DNA from: Gorsachius magnificus
Taxonomy: Eukaryota > Chordata > Aves > Pelecaniformes > Ardeidae
Direction: 5' to 3'
Assembly (NCBI GenBank): GCA_034008185.1
Contig: CM067084.1
Location: forward strand, 73,498,255-73,562,254
DNA length: 64,000 nt
A program made the position numbers and the translations under genes. The notes under the pieces are model-generated. The model worked only from the letters and a program-made list of their open reading frames with translations. It had not been told where the DNA came from and ran no database searches. This document shows, piece by piece, positions 1 through 14,239 of this stretch. The stretch's first letter is position 1, and every line of letters begins with the position of its first letter.

Positions 1-3000
1 GGGCTTCTTAACAATCATTACTCTTAATAAAAATGTTAAGCCCTAAAGGTAGGTGTCCCTTCTGAAGTTACACCACTGAGCTGAAATTTAACCCTTCTTC
101 ACATTTCCAAAAGTCAATCAGGCCGTCATTGAAACAACGGAATAAAATTGCTAGTCCTTGGTCTATTCCTGCTTCTATTTAAAGGTGATAAACAGTTGAT
201 TTCACATAAGATCTCATCAGCGTTCCTTAGTCAGCATGATTGTTCTGGACTTCCTGGCATTCTGACAAACTGAGCAAGGAAGGTTATTTAGGAGCTTAGA
301 GCTAGGATGGATGGAAAGGGAAAGTAGACAATATGCTGCCACCTTTTGGTTATAGAAATGAGAACAGGTATTATCTGGAAAGATCTATCTAGTGGAAATT
401 AAAAGATATCTATGCCTGTTTTCTGTAATAAAGTAACCTGAAAGTCCATATAGTGTGAGATGCATCCCTTCATGTTCTAAACTGTTGCTATGAGCTTAGT
501 TCACGTTTCACATTTGTTTAGTCTCATTTGGGCTAATTAATAATTTTCAATCAGTAATTAATAATTTGTCTCATTTAAAACATACAGGGTTGAGTTCACT
601 CACCTAAAACTAATGCTTTGCATCACTGAACTGATTTGAGGAACAGAGCTGCAGAAATAGAAGGTACAAGATCTCATGAATTAGCAGCTGCTAAAAGTAC
701 GTTACTGCATGTCATAACTCCCGTTTGGCTACTTACATGGACACACACACTTAAAGCATCCTGACACTTCCATCACCAGATTCGTTATCAGTATGATCAG
801 TACATTACAGCTTTTAATGTTAACTATTCGAGTGAGATCTTCTGTGCTGGCTAACTGCTGAGTACCTGAAGGGTATTCTGTTTGCTTGTTTATTAAAATG
901 TTGTTTCAGCTGTCTATGAGAATAAAAGATGGAAGAATGCCCATCTTAATAAAAGAAATGCAAGATTGTTCTGTTAAAAAGTCTGTGTACCTTCTAGTTT
1001 GATGCAGAGCCTTGAAATTCAGCAGAGGAGCTATCTGTATCAGGGATGTGCTTCTCACTGCTCCTGTGAGTCACTGCACAAATTTGGGCCAAGTGATAAG
1101 CCTTTGAAAATCTCAGTTCAAATATGTTCTGTAAAGACTCATGGGAGCTTGTGAGCTCAAGCCCATGAATGTTCTGTTACTCTCAGCTCCCGTGTGCCAG
1201 AGGCTCTTTACATTTGCCGCGCATACAGATTCACTGAGCGTGCCCCATCCTGGGGCACAAAAATCCATCAAACACTTGATCTTCTCTTTCTCAAGGCTGG
1301 CACTGAGTTCTCTATCTCTTCTGCTAGCATGTGGGTAATGTAAAGGGGGATCCTGTCTGCCTCTACTGCTGAAGGGACAGGAATTCTCCAAGCACCATCG
1401 AAGCAGTGCTGGTAGGTCTGTATTGCCCTATACCAGCGACACATTAGTCCTTGAGACCTGAAGCCCTTGACAGTCTGCAAGACCTAGCTCTGGGAGTACT
1501 TGGCAGGGTGCTCTGAGGGTCCCTGGGGTGGAACACCAGGACAATACACCCTAAGGGTGTCTGGTCGTGAGATCACCTTACAGGACATTGTTCATGCAGC
1601 CTGTGCAGAATACACTTCAGTGCATCTCCCACCTGGAGTAGTCCCAGTCACTCAACCATGAGCAAACCTATGCAGCAGACCTGAAATAGGCCCTTATGCC
1701 ACATCATGCCGTTGTTACGCTTCACCCATGGGTGCTTATGCAAATTGTGCCTGTCTCAGGAAAGACTTGCAGACCTTTAATATACTAACGGTGCCAGCCT
1801 ACACTGTTGCACCACACTCCAAAAGCTGGGACTTAGAGGGCACCCTTGTACCTTGAGGAGTTCTAGGCTCTCCTGCCATTTGGAAGAGCATCCCGAGGAC
1901 CACAGACATGAGAAAACCACTAGGAATTATCTTATGTGTAGGCATGGATCACTCATTGACAGTCCCAGCAGAGGCACTCAACAGCTTCACACTCAAGAAG
2001 CTGAAGGAGATCTACAAGAAGGCTCTTGGCAGGGATTTTGAGGCAAAACAACCCCCACCTATGTGTTACCACTTCTTCAGGGGGTTCACCTCCATCACCC
2101 ATCAGGAAAAGGAAGAGAGCAACTGATTTTGTCTTGCTCTTTTTAAGGAGAGAAGTGGTGCATTGATTTACAGTGCAGTGCTAGGTTTAATCTCTCAGGG
2201 TTAAGGGCATCCTGTTGTCTTTCATAGGTCAGTACCACGCCATTAGCAATCTGGGTCAGTGGTGAGAAACAGCAAGACACATCCTTCCAGAGGTAAATGA
2301 GGCCTCCTCTTCCTTCCAGTAAATCCCCCTAAACCTCTTGGCAACCACAATTCCTTCTCCCCATCTCAGCACTCATCTTCCACACACCTCATGAACTGTG
2401 TTCTACCCATCTTCCAAGGGTAGGGTTTTTATTCATTTACCCCACATGCTCAGCACCAGCACAGACACGCAACTGCCCAAAGCAATCACTGAAGCCATGA
2501 CAGGTTAGAGAGGCAGGGAAATACCTGGACCATCAGGCCTGCTAGAAAGACTCGCAGGGATGGGCTTTTTTTTTTTTCTTTTCTTTTCTCTCCCTCTGCA
2601 ACTTTCACCACATTTTTGGGAAAGCATATCTAGCTTGTTGGTACAGCGCTGTATATAGCTACTCAGTGCACAGAATGGACCGTGGTATGGAGATGAGTCA
2701 GGTTTGTGTAATGAACCAGATCTTGTCCAGAGGATCCTGGCTCTTTTGTTGCAGAAAGTGAACACAATGACTGCAGGAAGAAAAAAAGTGGTTGCTGGCT
2801 AAGGCGTTTGTATGCTGCTCAGAAGGATTGGATTCTATTTTTGTCTTTCACACAGACTACTAAATTAGCCACTTAAAACCCCATTTTTCATGGGTGGCCA
2901 TGAACTGTGTGCAGGGTTTTGCTGAAAGACTAAATTTTAACCTTGTGCTTTTATGGCTAAAAATGTAGCTGCAATGTAATGTAATTAGCTGTAATGCTAT

Positions 3001-6000
3001 CTTTTCCTTACTTTATGAGGATGCTCTCAAAACACTTTGAATTCTGTTTGTAAAACTCTCAACTCCTATACTGTTGTAAACCCCTGAAAAGTCCGTAACA
3101 AAACCAGTAACTCTCTTTGGAGGAAGATTTGAACAATAGGTAGTAAGGCATGGAGTCCCACATCAAGCATCAAAGAGAGAACAAAATATTGAATAGTTGC
3201 TCATTAAGTGACTACCATCCTTTTTGTGCACTGAATGGGCTCATATCATTAATGACCACCTTGCAATCAGAGACAAGGTGAGGCAAATCAAAGTTCTGCA
3301 AACAACATGAATTCTGGCATTTTCTAACGTCAGAATGCTTGACCTTGCAGCCTTAAAAGCTTTCATATGATTTTTGTGTGGAATTTAAAGATACATTATG
3401 TAAAACAAAGCATTAAGAACCATAAAACAAATCCCTGCAGATTAAAAGTGCATTAGGACTGACGTTTCTGAGACTAACCCCGATTACTGCAGATTAGTTT
3501 GAACCTATACATTTATCAGAACAAGCTCTATCATAATATTAGAACTGTAAAAGGGTCCATAGAGTTTTGAACTAGTTGAACTAAGCTACAGTCAAACAGT
3601 AACGAGGCAGTGCACTCTGTGTATAAACAGACTTAAGATAATAATATGAGAGGCATTTAAAGACATAGGGAAAGTATAAATAAATACAGAGTATTTTTCT
3701 ATTTTAGCTAATTATCCCATTTGGAACACTACACTGATGAAATTATACCTGTAGCTAACATATTTGAGCATCTGTGTCCCATGCTTCAGTGCATAAAGTT
3801 GACACACTTGGTCCTGGGTCTGTGGCACTGCAGTGGCTTGGTCTTTAAGCTCCGTCTCTGTATTCATCAGGATAGGGTTTGTCTGAGCCATCAGTAACAG
3901 AACCTGCCTCTTAAATTCAAGCTGTAGGAGGTAAAACACAATCCCAATACATCAGCCAACAGGATAGGATCACACTTGTAAATCAGCCAGCAGAACACTA
4001 TGGATTTTAGTGTTTGTGGTTTTACACAGAAGACCTCTCTCTATACCCACCTTCATCTGTCCTCGTACCTCACATAGTTGCCAGAAATATGTTTTCCAAA
4101 GACCTTTAAATGAATTTACTCAAAGACGCAACAATCCTGTCATCTCTGCCTGTGTGACTTCAATTGCCCTCCTCTGAACTTCCTGCCTGGATTCCCGCAA
4201 GCTCTTCTGAAAAGCTGGTTCTGGAATCAATTTTGTAAAGGTTTGTATGTGAATCATCAGGACCTTTAGCATTTCATCTGTGAACATTTTAACAGTGAAA
4301 AAGCAAATAGCAAATGACAGTAAAACAAAAAAAACTTAAATCCACCATTGTTTTCATGTTCATCACCGCCCCATGCTTGGCTGCGATCAGCTTTCCCTTT
4401 GCTTGCTCATTCCCTGTTCTGCATTTTCCTGCCATGTTGCCAAATGTGCAAAGAACTGGTTTATCCCTGCCCCACCAGCATCAGCGTTTTACCACGTTAT
4501 GTTCCCAATTACTGTGGAAAGGTTCCTGCGTAGCCTGCAGGTTAGGACTGTGATATTTCTATCTCAGCTTCAAGGCTTGCATTTTAAGTGCTAGGATTAA
4601 ACAGAGATCTTTACAAGGTACCTGGCAGCTTTGCATTTGGCAGTTTGCAAAGAAGCTGGGTACCTCATTTAACAGTGGAGTTACTTTCCTTGTTCTATAC
4701 CACTTGACTTGTAATTAAGATACAATCGCACTACCGGGCTTTCCGCATGTCAGTGTACAACCCATTCCATTAAGTCACAGTAAATTACACACTCATCATT
4801 ACCCAATGACACAGCATAGCACCAGTGAGTCAGTTATACCTGACAGTCAGATTGATTGCTCTGTGTTCAGTGTCTTCCTATTATGCCTGATCTTCTTCCC
4901 ATTAAACTCAATTATGGTGTCCTATTGATTTTAAAAAAGTAGGATTTGAAAAGACTTTAAGAAATAATGTGAAAATTGCTATCATCAATTTTTTCCAAAA
5001 CATTTATGGAAATAAAAAAAATAATAATAATTACTGGGTTTTTAAAATTTCTTCCTTGTTTTTCTCTTCCCTCTTTTGCTCTTCTCACTCCCCTCCTCCA
5101 TCAGTTTGAAAATCTAAGTCCATAATGTCGCCTTTGAAAAGGGCTTTGAGAGCTGTAGATCAAAAACTCTTCTATGTAAGCGTCAATACAATCGATTTCA
5201 CAACATCTTCCTTCAAGCTAATTTACATCACCCAACAGTAAAAAAGGGATTAACAGATTAAACTGGATGTAAACATCCCTCGCATTAATACAACTGAAAA
5301 TTGGGAAGAGTACATTATTTTTAACTCCAGTTTTCTCCTCCTTGGTTTAGCTCAGTTAAATTTCAGAAGAGGAAAAATGCAGAGTAAAAATCACTGACCA
5401 GATGGCAGAGAATTGAGTTAAAGACCTGCCTCATCTAGTTTTCTTACCTGGCCCTAAGCACATAATTTCATCTATCCTAGTCCTTAGCTGCCTCTTTGTT
5501 AAACATGTGCGAATCTCATAAAACTATGAGAATCCTGTTTATCGGTGATTGAGTCAGTGAAATCCCTTGGCAATTAGCACCATACTAACAGATGCAAATA
5601 GAACATACAAACCAAATTTATGCCTTCTGAAGCTCCCTGTAAATGTGCCCATCAGGACATTACCTCAGTTACTAGAACAAACCTAAAGCCTTGCTAAAGT
5701 TATAATAATAATTTTTTTAAAAGCAAGAAAATTCTCAGCACATCAGAGTGAAACAAATAATACTAATCCAAAATTCATGGAAAAGTAGAATTGTTTAAAA
5801 AGGTAATTTACTGGGTCTATAGTGGACACGCAATATCAGTTTGTACTGAGAGTAGCGATGTCTCAATAATTCATAAACAATCACATACTAAATACTGTAA
5901 GTTTGCCTGCAAAAACTGCAACCTTGTAAGTTATTATTACAGTTCTGGAGGAAAGCCAGCCATGCTGAGAAAATCTGTGCTGAAAAAGAAAGTTTGCAAG

Positions 6001-7780
6001 GAGAGAAAATATATTTTATTAGATAAAATCAGATCAAATATCAGGTCTGTAAGCCTGAAAGCTTGTTTATTTTTCCAATTATATCTGATAAAATATAATG
6101 ATGTCTTCCTACAAGAACCTTTCTTATTACAAAAGTATTACTTTAAAGCATTTAGAAGAAACACTTTACTATGGTTGATAAATATTAAACAAACAAATGG
6201 ATATATGAAATGACATAATAAAACATGTCCATTTGGAACCCTTCCTTCACCAATAAAGCCTAAGATATCTTATAACTGAAAAAGATTAGAAGACTCATAA
6301 TCATTTTCGCTGTTTGCTACATAGCTCTAAAACTGTGTAAAGTTAGTAATTTTCCCCTGCTTATTTGGATTTTTCTCATAGCAATGAAAAGAACAAAAAC
6401 AAAAACACTTTAAAGAGTTATTGTAAAAACATAAAAATGGGTGGAGAAAATTCACTGGCATGAAAAGACTTGGAAAGCTTTTAGTTCATTTTATCTTAAA
6501 GTGACTATAGTTCAAGTTCACAGTACCCCCTAAACTATGAGAGATGTTTTGATTTCAGCCAGATTCTTCAGTTCTGCATATCTTGTCCTGCTCTTTGGAG
6601 GTCTCTGCGTTTTCTTTCCACTATAATCTGTGTTTTTCAAAAAGACTCCAGTTCTCAAAGCAGTATCTGAACTAACACTAGAGATCTTCATTGCCAGGCA
6701 CTAACTGACATTTTTCTGTTTATTCAGACAAGCTGGATGGCATGTATGCATTTAAAATTTATTGTGAGGGAATTTGTATCATTTTGTGATTAATGATTTG
6801 CATACAGGTTGTGCGTGTGTGTGTGTGCGAATTGTATGGCTTTATATGCACTACTATTCGAACTTCTTCAGAAAAAGTATTACTCAAACACTGCCCATTT
6901 GCCTAAGCATGTCTTACTGAAACACTATCCTGAAGCCATCGTTCTGCAATTGCTGAGTGGTTCCACTGATAAAAAAAATCATGATTTTGTTGGCTACCCG
7001 GATTGCCCTTTCTATCACACTTACCGATTGCCTCTACAGCCTGAACTACCAGTGATCCAGCTTCTGACACATTCCTGTAGCAGCAGACCTGTGTCTGTAC
7101 AGCCAAGCCTCAAGCGTCAGTGTGGTTTGGTACTCAGCTCCTGATTTCATTGTCCTTGGAAAAGAAGTGCATGCCATCCCCCTGGAATTCTGCCCAGCAA
7201 GCTGCACAGATACAGAAGCAAATAGCAACAAATGAAGGAAACAATCAGAACATAAGCAAATACTGCCATAAGGAATCTGTCATTTAATTATAAGAGTAAG
7301 AAATACAGCAGCAGTAACTCTGGAAGGCTCACTGGGTCAGTGAGCAGGAAATTTTGTCTGTGGGAGTTATCAGTTTCTGAATTCAAGTACTTCTACCTTG
7401 TGTTGCTACCAATGTTGATACAGACCAGGATCCAGAGCAAGCAGAGATGGACTGTGAAATTCAGGTTCTCCGTTGACTCATAAATACGGAGAGAGTTTCA
7501 GGCCCAGATACACACATCTCCTAAATCAAACCTAAAACATCCAGCTGTATCACACATGGAGTTTCTCAAACAGTGGAATAAGGTGCGTGCAATACAATAT
7601 GATTTTATGGTAAGACTTAGCTACCGTAATTCCTGTCTGGATATTTCAGCACATCCTTTCTATGCCTCCTGGGCTTTTAAATCTCTCCAAGTGCTCAGTG
7701 TGGGATCTATGCAAGAAAATTTACAAATTTTCAGTTCTCTTCTACTTTAATTTATACAGTGACACAAATATGGTCTATTT
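1..7780. other. AT-rich intergenic stretch without a recognised gene
   Basis: I see no exon that can be tied to a known family on either strand. Open frames are short and AT-driven; the longest (5,791-6,213, 140 codons) has no low-bias domain-like segment. A short GT run lies at 6,809-6,828. Two overlapping frames at 1,853-2,126 are unrecognised. In human the gene next to NELFA on the promoter side is C4orf48 (NICOL1), transcribed away from NELFA; I could not find its conserved cysteine-containing segment here, but a short divergent exon could escape reading by eye. Confidence 0.5.
6809..6828. repeat. short GT microsatellite
   Basis: About ten GT/GC dinucleotide steps, interrupted by C. It is small and of no evident function. 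Confidence 0.7.
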
Positions 7781-7789
7781 TGAGAAACC

Positions 7790-8245
7790 AGGGGCTGAGC
7801 CACCAGTCTGTCAGATGGTTTGAAAAGTGGCTGGACCGCCAGGCTCAACCAGTAAAAATGAATGGTTGACATGTAGCTAGTGAAGAACACAGAGTTCAGC
7901 ATCTTGATCGGAGGCCCAGATGATGACACAGAATGCACCCTGAGCAAATTTATGGACACCAAATCAAGGAGTGGCTGACACGAGGACTGGCAGAACCTAC
8001 TCCAGAGAGATCTCGATAAATTTGAGGATTAAGCCAACAGACACCTCAACCCGAATAGAACAGAATAACCCCAGGCATCAGGACTGGTGGGAAACTGGCT
8101 GAACACCAGCCCACAAAAAGGACTGGGGGATGATGGTGATGTCAGGCTGAGCATGAGCCCGTTTAAGCCAACAGTGCACTCACACTGCAAATAAAACAAA
8201 CTGCACCCTGGACTCCATTAAGAGAGGCATGGCAGGGATGGTATT
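7790..8245 (+). mobile_element. ancient, heavily decayed CR1 LINE fragment
   Basis: On the + strand this stretch follows the CR1 ORF2 region downstream of the reverse transcriptase motifs. Blocks corresponding to the usual 'gcaccctgagcaa.ttt', 'gagtggctgacac', 'gagagatct.gataaatttgaggatt' and 'tgccctggactccattaagag' segments occur in the right order. No reading frame survives, both ends are eroded, and divergence is far higher than in the other CR1 copies, so it is an old insertion. Boundaries are approximate. Confidence 0.7.
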
Positions 8246-9990
8246 ATCCCACAGTCACTAAAACAGAGAAATTAGGAGCAAAAATTTTCACAAATTTGAC
8301 TTTAAATGCTTATCCAGTACTCATAGAAAGAAAAAGAGCACCTTTCCATAAAAATGGGCATAATCTACCTGGGAAATTAGAAGGTAGCAATCCTTGCCAG
8401 AGCAGTGTTTCTAGAATAGTCTCCTGCCTTCAGCAGCAAGGTAAAACAATCACGGTAGTTGCAAAACAGAGGTTAATAGTTTATAAAAAGACCGATGTAA
8501 CAATGTTGCGTGTGACAGCAAGTGGTGACTGGAGGTCTCCTCCAGTCCTACATTCCTGAACTTTGCATAGAGAGTGATAAAAAAATGAAAGAAGATAAAG
8601 AATAGTTTCTGAAACATAATAAAGAGGGAGAGAAAAGGGGAGAGAAAGATATGGGCGCTGGCAAACAGAGTCCCTGGAGGTAATGGAGAGGGAAGCAATC
8701 TTCCTTGAAAACTTGGTGACTTTCTTGTCAGAGATCACAATGTCATCTCAACGCAGCCCGATGCCACCTGCCTTTAATACCCCTCATTTTGGAGCACAGT
8801 GTCATTGCTGCTGGAAGCACTACTGCTCCTGGCAAAACAGCAAAACCACCTTTTATACAGCGCGTGCCATGGGATGTCAGTAAGGGATGATCCTGAACGA
8901 TGCCCTTGAATCCCTTATCTACAGAACAAGGCTCTTCTACCATTTGGTCACATCATCATGAACAGAGACATTGTGAGGCACCAGGCATGCACAAATATAT
9001 GACCTTGAAAGAACAAGTTTATTTGTGTGCAGCACTTTGCATTTTAGGTCCTAGTCATTTTTTAAAACTCCTAATGGTTGTTAATTGTGCATATTGTTAT
9101 GCCTGATTAATGATATTTGTACTGCTCACGGTGATTGTGTTCTTGTTTATTAAACAGTAATTGAGAAGGTAATTGAGCTTTGCATTCATAGTTCTATTTT
9201 TTAAATAACTAAGTGCCTCCTTTTGTTACAACAATACATTAAAAACTTATTAAAATCAAGAGCAAAAGAAAGGCAGTGTCAGAGATGGCAAAGGCAAGTG
9301 GAAGCAGCAGCAGAGACTTCAAGGAAATTGTTTTATCAAGGCCGTTCACCTTCAATTTTCAGGCCCCATTAGCCACTACTGGACGTCAGAGCCCCCACGT
9401 GGCAGAGTATCAAAGGAAACTGCTCTAGAGGAAGACGGAAAAGAACTGACTCTTTTGATACCCTTCATGGGCCTTTATCATCTTAGGTCTGAAGTCACTA
9501 CACCATTTTGAAGTTTATTTGGGGAAAAAATTATCGCAGAATTGTGTGAAGTCATAAGAGGGTGTAACGAGAACATAAGCATGATCTTGGACACAGGTAG
9601 CCAGATGGAGCGCCATCGCAATAATTACCGCCCATCACACCATGCCAATTCGCAAGAGAAGACGTATCCAGGACACTTTTCATAGCTTTTATCTTTATTT
9701 ATCTTTATTTCTGCCAGAATGGAGTTATACTGGTTTCAAGAGACTTTGCCTGCCAGAGAAGGTAGCTGGTTGTGTCAGAGCTGACACAGGAGGGGACCAC
9801 GAGCAAGCTTCCCATTTGACTTGAGGAAGTTAGATAACCTGGTTTTGTTTGAGTAAATTCTCAGACAACATTTCCCTTCAGATCCCATCACTACAGCAAA
9901 ATTTTAAGATGGGTCAAATAAACTCCCACACAAAATGAAAATGCATAAACCCATAATAAGCAGCATTATATGAACTGAGTAAGCATAAAA
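8246..9990. other. intergenic stretch, nothing recognised
   Basis: Between the ancient and the younger CR1 copies I see only short frames in low-complexity or AT-rich sequence and no splice-bounded coding segment. Confidence 0.5.
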
Positions 9991-10811
9991 ATCATAGAAT
10001 CATAGAATGTTTTGGGTTGGAAGGGACCCCTAGAGGTCATCTAGTCCAACCCCCCTGCAGTGAGCAGGGACACCGCTAACCAGATCAGGTTGCTCAGAGC
10101 CCCATCCAACCTGGCCTTGAATGTTCCCAGGGATGGGGCCTCCACTACCTCTCTGGGAAACCCGTTCCAGTGTTTCACCACCCTCATTGTAAAGAATTTC
10201 CTCCTTATATCCAGTCTAAACCTACCCTGCTTCAGTTTAAAACCATTACCCCTTGTCCTGTCACAGCTGGCCCTACTAAAAAGATTTTCCCCATCTTTCC
10301 TATAGGCCCCCTTTAGGTAATGAAAGGCTGCAATCAGGTCTCCCCGCAGCCTTCTCTTCTCCAGGCTGAACAAGCCCAACTCCCTCAGCCTGTCCTCATA
10401 GGAGAGGTGCTCCAGCCCTCGGATCATTTTTGTGGCCTCCTCTGGACCCGCTCCAACAGGTCCATGTCCTTCTTGTGCTGAGGGCTCCAGAGCTGGACGC
10501 AGTGCTCCAGGTGAGGTCTCACCAGAGCAGAGTAGAGGGGCAGAATCCCCTCCCTCGACCTGCTGGCCACGCTTCTCCTGATGCAGCCCAGAGTACGGTT
10601 GGCCTTCTGGGCTGCCAGTGCACATTGCCGGCTCATGTCCAGCTTTTCATCCACCACCACCCCCAAGTCCCTCTGGGCAGGGCTGCTCTCGATCCTTTCT
10701 TCCCCCAGCCTGTATTGATACTGGGGGTTACCCCGACCCAGGTGCATGACCTTGCACTTGGCCTTGTTGAACCTCATGAGGTTCACACAGGCCCACCTCT
10801 CCAGCCTGTCA
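9991..10811 (-). mobile_element. CR1 LINE, 5'-truncated, minus strand
   Basis: The + strand reads the reverse complement of a CR1 3' end: it opens with the tandem atcatagaat 3' repeat and 'gggttggaagggaccc', then runs into the 3' part of ORF2. On the minus strand two overlapping frames (10,786-10,424 and 10,625-10,041) carry the ORF2 C-terminal region, with motifs such as [18 protein letters not shown] and [16 protein letters not shown]. The frame changes near 10,430, so the copy is dead. Truncation falls where the element normally continues upstream into the reverse transcriptase domain. Confidence 0.95.
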
Positions 10812-13800
10812 AATGTACTGACAGGTACTAAAATTGACAGTAAATTTCATTTTATAAAATGTACTACTGTTTAATGATAATCGAATTGTACATAAAGGTA
10901 CTGAAATGGATTTTCTGCAAAATTATGTGCACCGTAGACCCACTGACAAACCTGTTTCCAGTTAACATAAAGGGTATTAGCCCGTTACTACTACCAGTTA
11001 CTCCATGAGCGTCCCCTACAGCTATAAAGGTCCAGCCATGCAGGCAACTTATGTGTCAACCTGATACCACAGGATAAAATTTGTCCTCTTATTATGCCTC
11101 AAAAACCTAGGAAACTGCATTTTAAAAACATACTGAAATACTGAACGTACTAAAGAGTTGCAGTGCTTAGAACTCCAGTTACAAACATGAAAGTAAAAAT
11201 AAAACTGCAGAAAAGCTCAGTTATTCAACCTTAATGGAAATGTTGCGGGGGCGGGAGGGTGCATTATATGGTAATGCACAATCTGCTGCTTTGCCTACCT
11301 TCTTGGGCTGGCTCCTGTTATCATGGCATGAATCACAGCCTAAAGCCTTGCTGGCTCAGAAACTGGCATACTTGCCATTGCAGGATGGGATGCCAGTGGG
11401 AACTTAGTGCCACTGCTAATGCTAATGTTGTGTTTATCGCACATGCCTCAGTGCTTCCCAAAACACTGTAAAAGCAGCATCGTGTTCACTGAGAGCTCAA
11501 TGCCAACACCAGTCTGAAATCTCTGCCTACCACATACGACTCCTCAACTTGGTTGCCCAGCTGAGGTGTGCTGCTGCTTACCCTGAACCAGGAAAATGCC
11601 AGGCTCTCTCCCTCTAACGTCCTTCTGAGTATACACAGTTATTCTGAGTCTGGCAGGGAACACAGCGCTCTGCCCTCAGCAGTGCAGGACTAATTCACCC
11701 CAGCGTACGTATTTTTCAACATGTAGCAAGACAAAGAGCGAGCTAGGAAATTCCTGGAGCACTGGTTTTGGTGTGAGGTAAAGTCACATCTCTCTTAAAA
11801 CAATTATAAAGTGGATTCAAGGAGATGAATCCTTGCCCACGTCTGGTTTTTATTCGAATACTGTCACAAGTGCACAGGTGAATCTAGGGTGTCTCCCCCC
11901 AGTCTATCTTGTAGCACGCTCCAGCTCTTCTCAATCATTTGATATTCAACATCACCAACTTTGAAAAAGGGACTTGCAACTTAGAGGAGAAAACATTTGC
12001 AGACAGTTAACCATGTAACTCAACATCATGCGGGATATAAAGCACTTCAGAGAAATCAAGCAGACCCTTTCTAGCTCCAGGAATCCCTGAGGAATGAGCA
12101 CGTTTATGTTTGCTGTATTACTCTGAAAGTCACAGCTCAAACTAAACAGAATTTAAGTAAAAAAATAAATAAACCTTGATCATGTTCAAACAGAAAGTTA
12201 AGGTACTAGTAACTAGACAGGAGAAAAGCACGTTCTTACAGCTAGCTGGCACTTTGTCTGAATCTCCACAGCGTCTGCATGCCCATCCAGTTAACAGCTG
12301 ATAGGGGCAAATTTGCAGGCGATAGGACTGGAGCCAAATTGACTATGCAAAACCTTATATTCCAGATACATATCACAAAATAGGCTCCCTTTTCAAGTCA
12401 CACTTCAGATAAGAACATAGAAGTGATTACAGTAGCTCAGACTAGACGGCCATGCAGCTCAGTGCTTTAACACTTGACAGTGTCCAAAAATAGATGCCTC
12501 GAGGAAAGCAGGGGAACAAAGAAAGTACATAACAACACTCCCTTAGCTTCCACCAGTGCGCAGTTTGGCATTGCCTGAGAAAGCCAGTACCTAATCGCAC
12601 ACACAGTTTACCAGAACAAAGTTACCCTTTCAAAAAAAAAAACATTCAGCCCATGTGAACTGGTAGAGCGAGGCTGTAGAGCTGCACACTTTGCATTATG
12701 GAGCTGTGGAGCATTTATCAGGTCTGATGCTTAAAAACCATTCATGCCAACTCATGGCACCAGGTCAGCTCCCTGTGATAGCTACTGCTTGAAGACAACC
12801 AGCTGTGCAAACCATTGCATGCTCTCTGATTTACTTCCTCCAACCCACCTTTATAAGGAGTTGGTTACTTTTCTCCTCACATTTGAAGGTGAGAATACTG
12901 CTAGCTTTCTTTGCTTAACTAGGGTTTTTTTCTGTAATTCACTATCTCATGAATTATACATTTTTAAAAGCAGCTGTCAGCAGAAAGCAGAGTTAAGGGA
13001 AAGATAGTAAGCTACGCCTCACCAACTGGTTTGGGGAATTTTGTCATGTTTGTGCCACTTTGCACTTTTTTATTTTCAGAATGCTTTCTCACAGCAGAGT
13101 CCACATCCATAAGTAAAATCAGACCTAAATCTATGAGGGGGTCTGCAAGGTACAGGAACACTTGCTCTCTACCCCAGGCAACCTGCAATCCAAAGCTCAC
13201 TCTCCTGCCATGAAACAAATAGTTCCAGTAAACTTGATGGGATTTTGCACTACAATTAAGCACGTACTGAAATCTTACCAATATTGGGGTCTATTTTAAA
13301 CAGCTGGGTATAATTAACAGAGGATGAAGGTTATTAGTGATAGTGACATTAATTATATGTCTAAACTAATACTATTCCTTTACAGCTGTTTTTCAAACCT
13401 TTTGCTTTAATTCATTTCCTATTCTGTTTTCAATTTAATCATTTATAGCACTCTCTTATTTACAATTGTTTTTCTGTCCAGACTAACAGATAAATAGTTA
13501 CCCGCTAATTCTCCCACAGTTATGTACTGAACTAAGATACTGAGAGGTCAACTGAAATTCTGGACTGAACAATTTATGTACCAACACAATGCATGTGCGT
13601 GCATTTGCACATGGATTTTAAATAATTATCTGTGGAAAAAAAATCCCAATGTACTAACATATAATTCATTCACATAGGAACTCTTGCTCTAAACCACTTC
13701 CACACAGATAGAAGCCCGTATTTCATAGCACCCAAGAGCTGCAGACACTCAGCATTTTGGGTATTAGTAAAAGTTGGGAACAAAAATAAAGTGTAACACT

Positions 13801-14239
13801 CCACAACACCATATTGAGGAAATATAAAGCAATAATTGCTGTGCTCTCCTGGAGAAATCAGGTCGTAAACAACCCCCTTTAAAGGAAGGATGGTGTAAAG
13901 AAAACGTTTTCATTCAAAAACCTGAGAGGTGAATTTGTTAGGCACTTCTACAACTCCTGTGCTTTAATTTCAATTAGAAAGACACTAAAATGAATCCTTT
14001 ATGCCGCACTCAAAAAACTCTTAGCCTCCTGGAATTTAGGCAATTGATTAATTTTTCATATTTAAATAACAATGAGCTGAACCACAAGGGAATATGAATG
14101 TATGCGTACCAACCCCCCAATTTCTGTGTGCCTACCGCTAGCGCTACAGACACTGAGGTAACCTCCTTCAGCCCTGATGCACCCAGCACAAAAATCCCTG
14201 GGGAAAACGATGAAAAAGACACTCGACTCTACTTGTGTC
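10812..14239. other. intergenic stretch upstream of the NELFA CpG island
   Basis: No gene is recognised on either strand. A decayed sauropsid repeat lies near 12,412-12,545. Other frames are short and show no coding conservation that I can judge. A gene transcribed divergently from the NELFA promoter would have to lie here on the minus strand; none could be supported. Confidence 0.45.
12412..12545 (+). repeat. old sauropsid interspersed repeat (class uncertain)
   Basis: The stretch beginning 'gataagaacatagaagtga' and continuing through 'cagactagacggccatgcag', 'gacagtg.cca' and 'agatgcctcgaggaaag' resembles the widespread sauropsid repeat of the form agaacataaga..gggtcagaccaa.ggtccatctagcccagta. 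It is recognised from memory of that consensus and is strongly decayed. I do not assign a transposon class. Confidence 0.5.

Noticed and set aside
5791..6213. 140-codon plus-strand open frame
   Set aside because: AT-rich DNA, composition dominated by Lys/Tyr/Leu, no domain, no splice or promoter context.
10430..10831. 133-codon plus-strand frame
   Set aside because: It is the antisense shadow of the CR1 ORF2 remnant.
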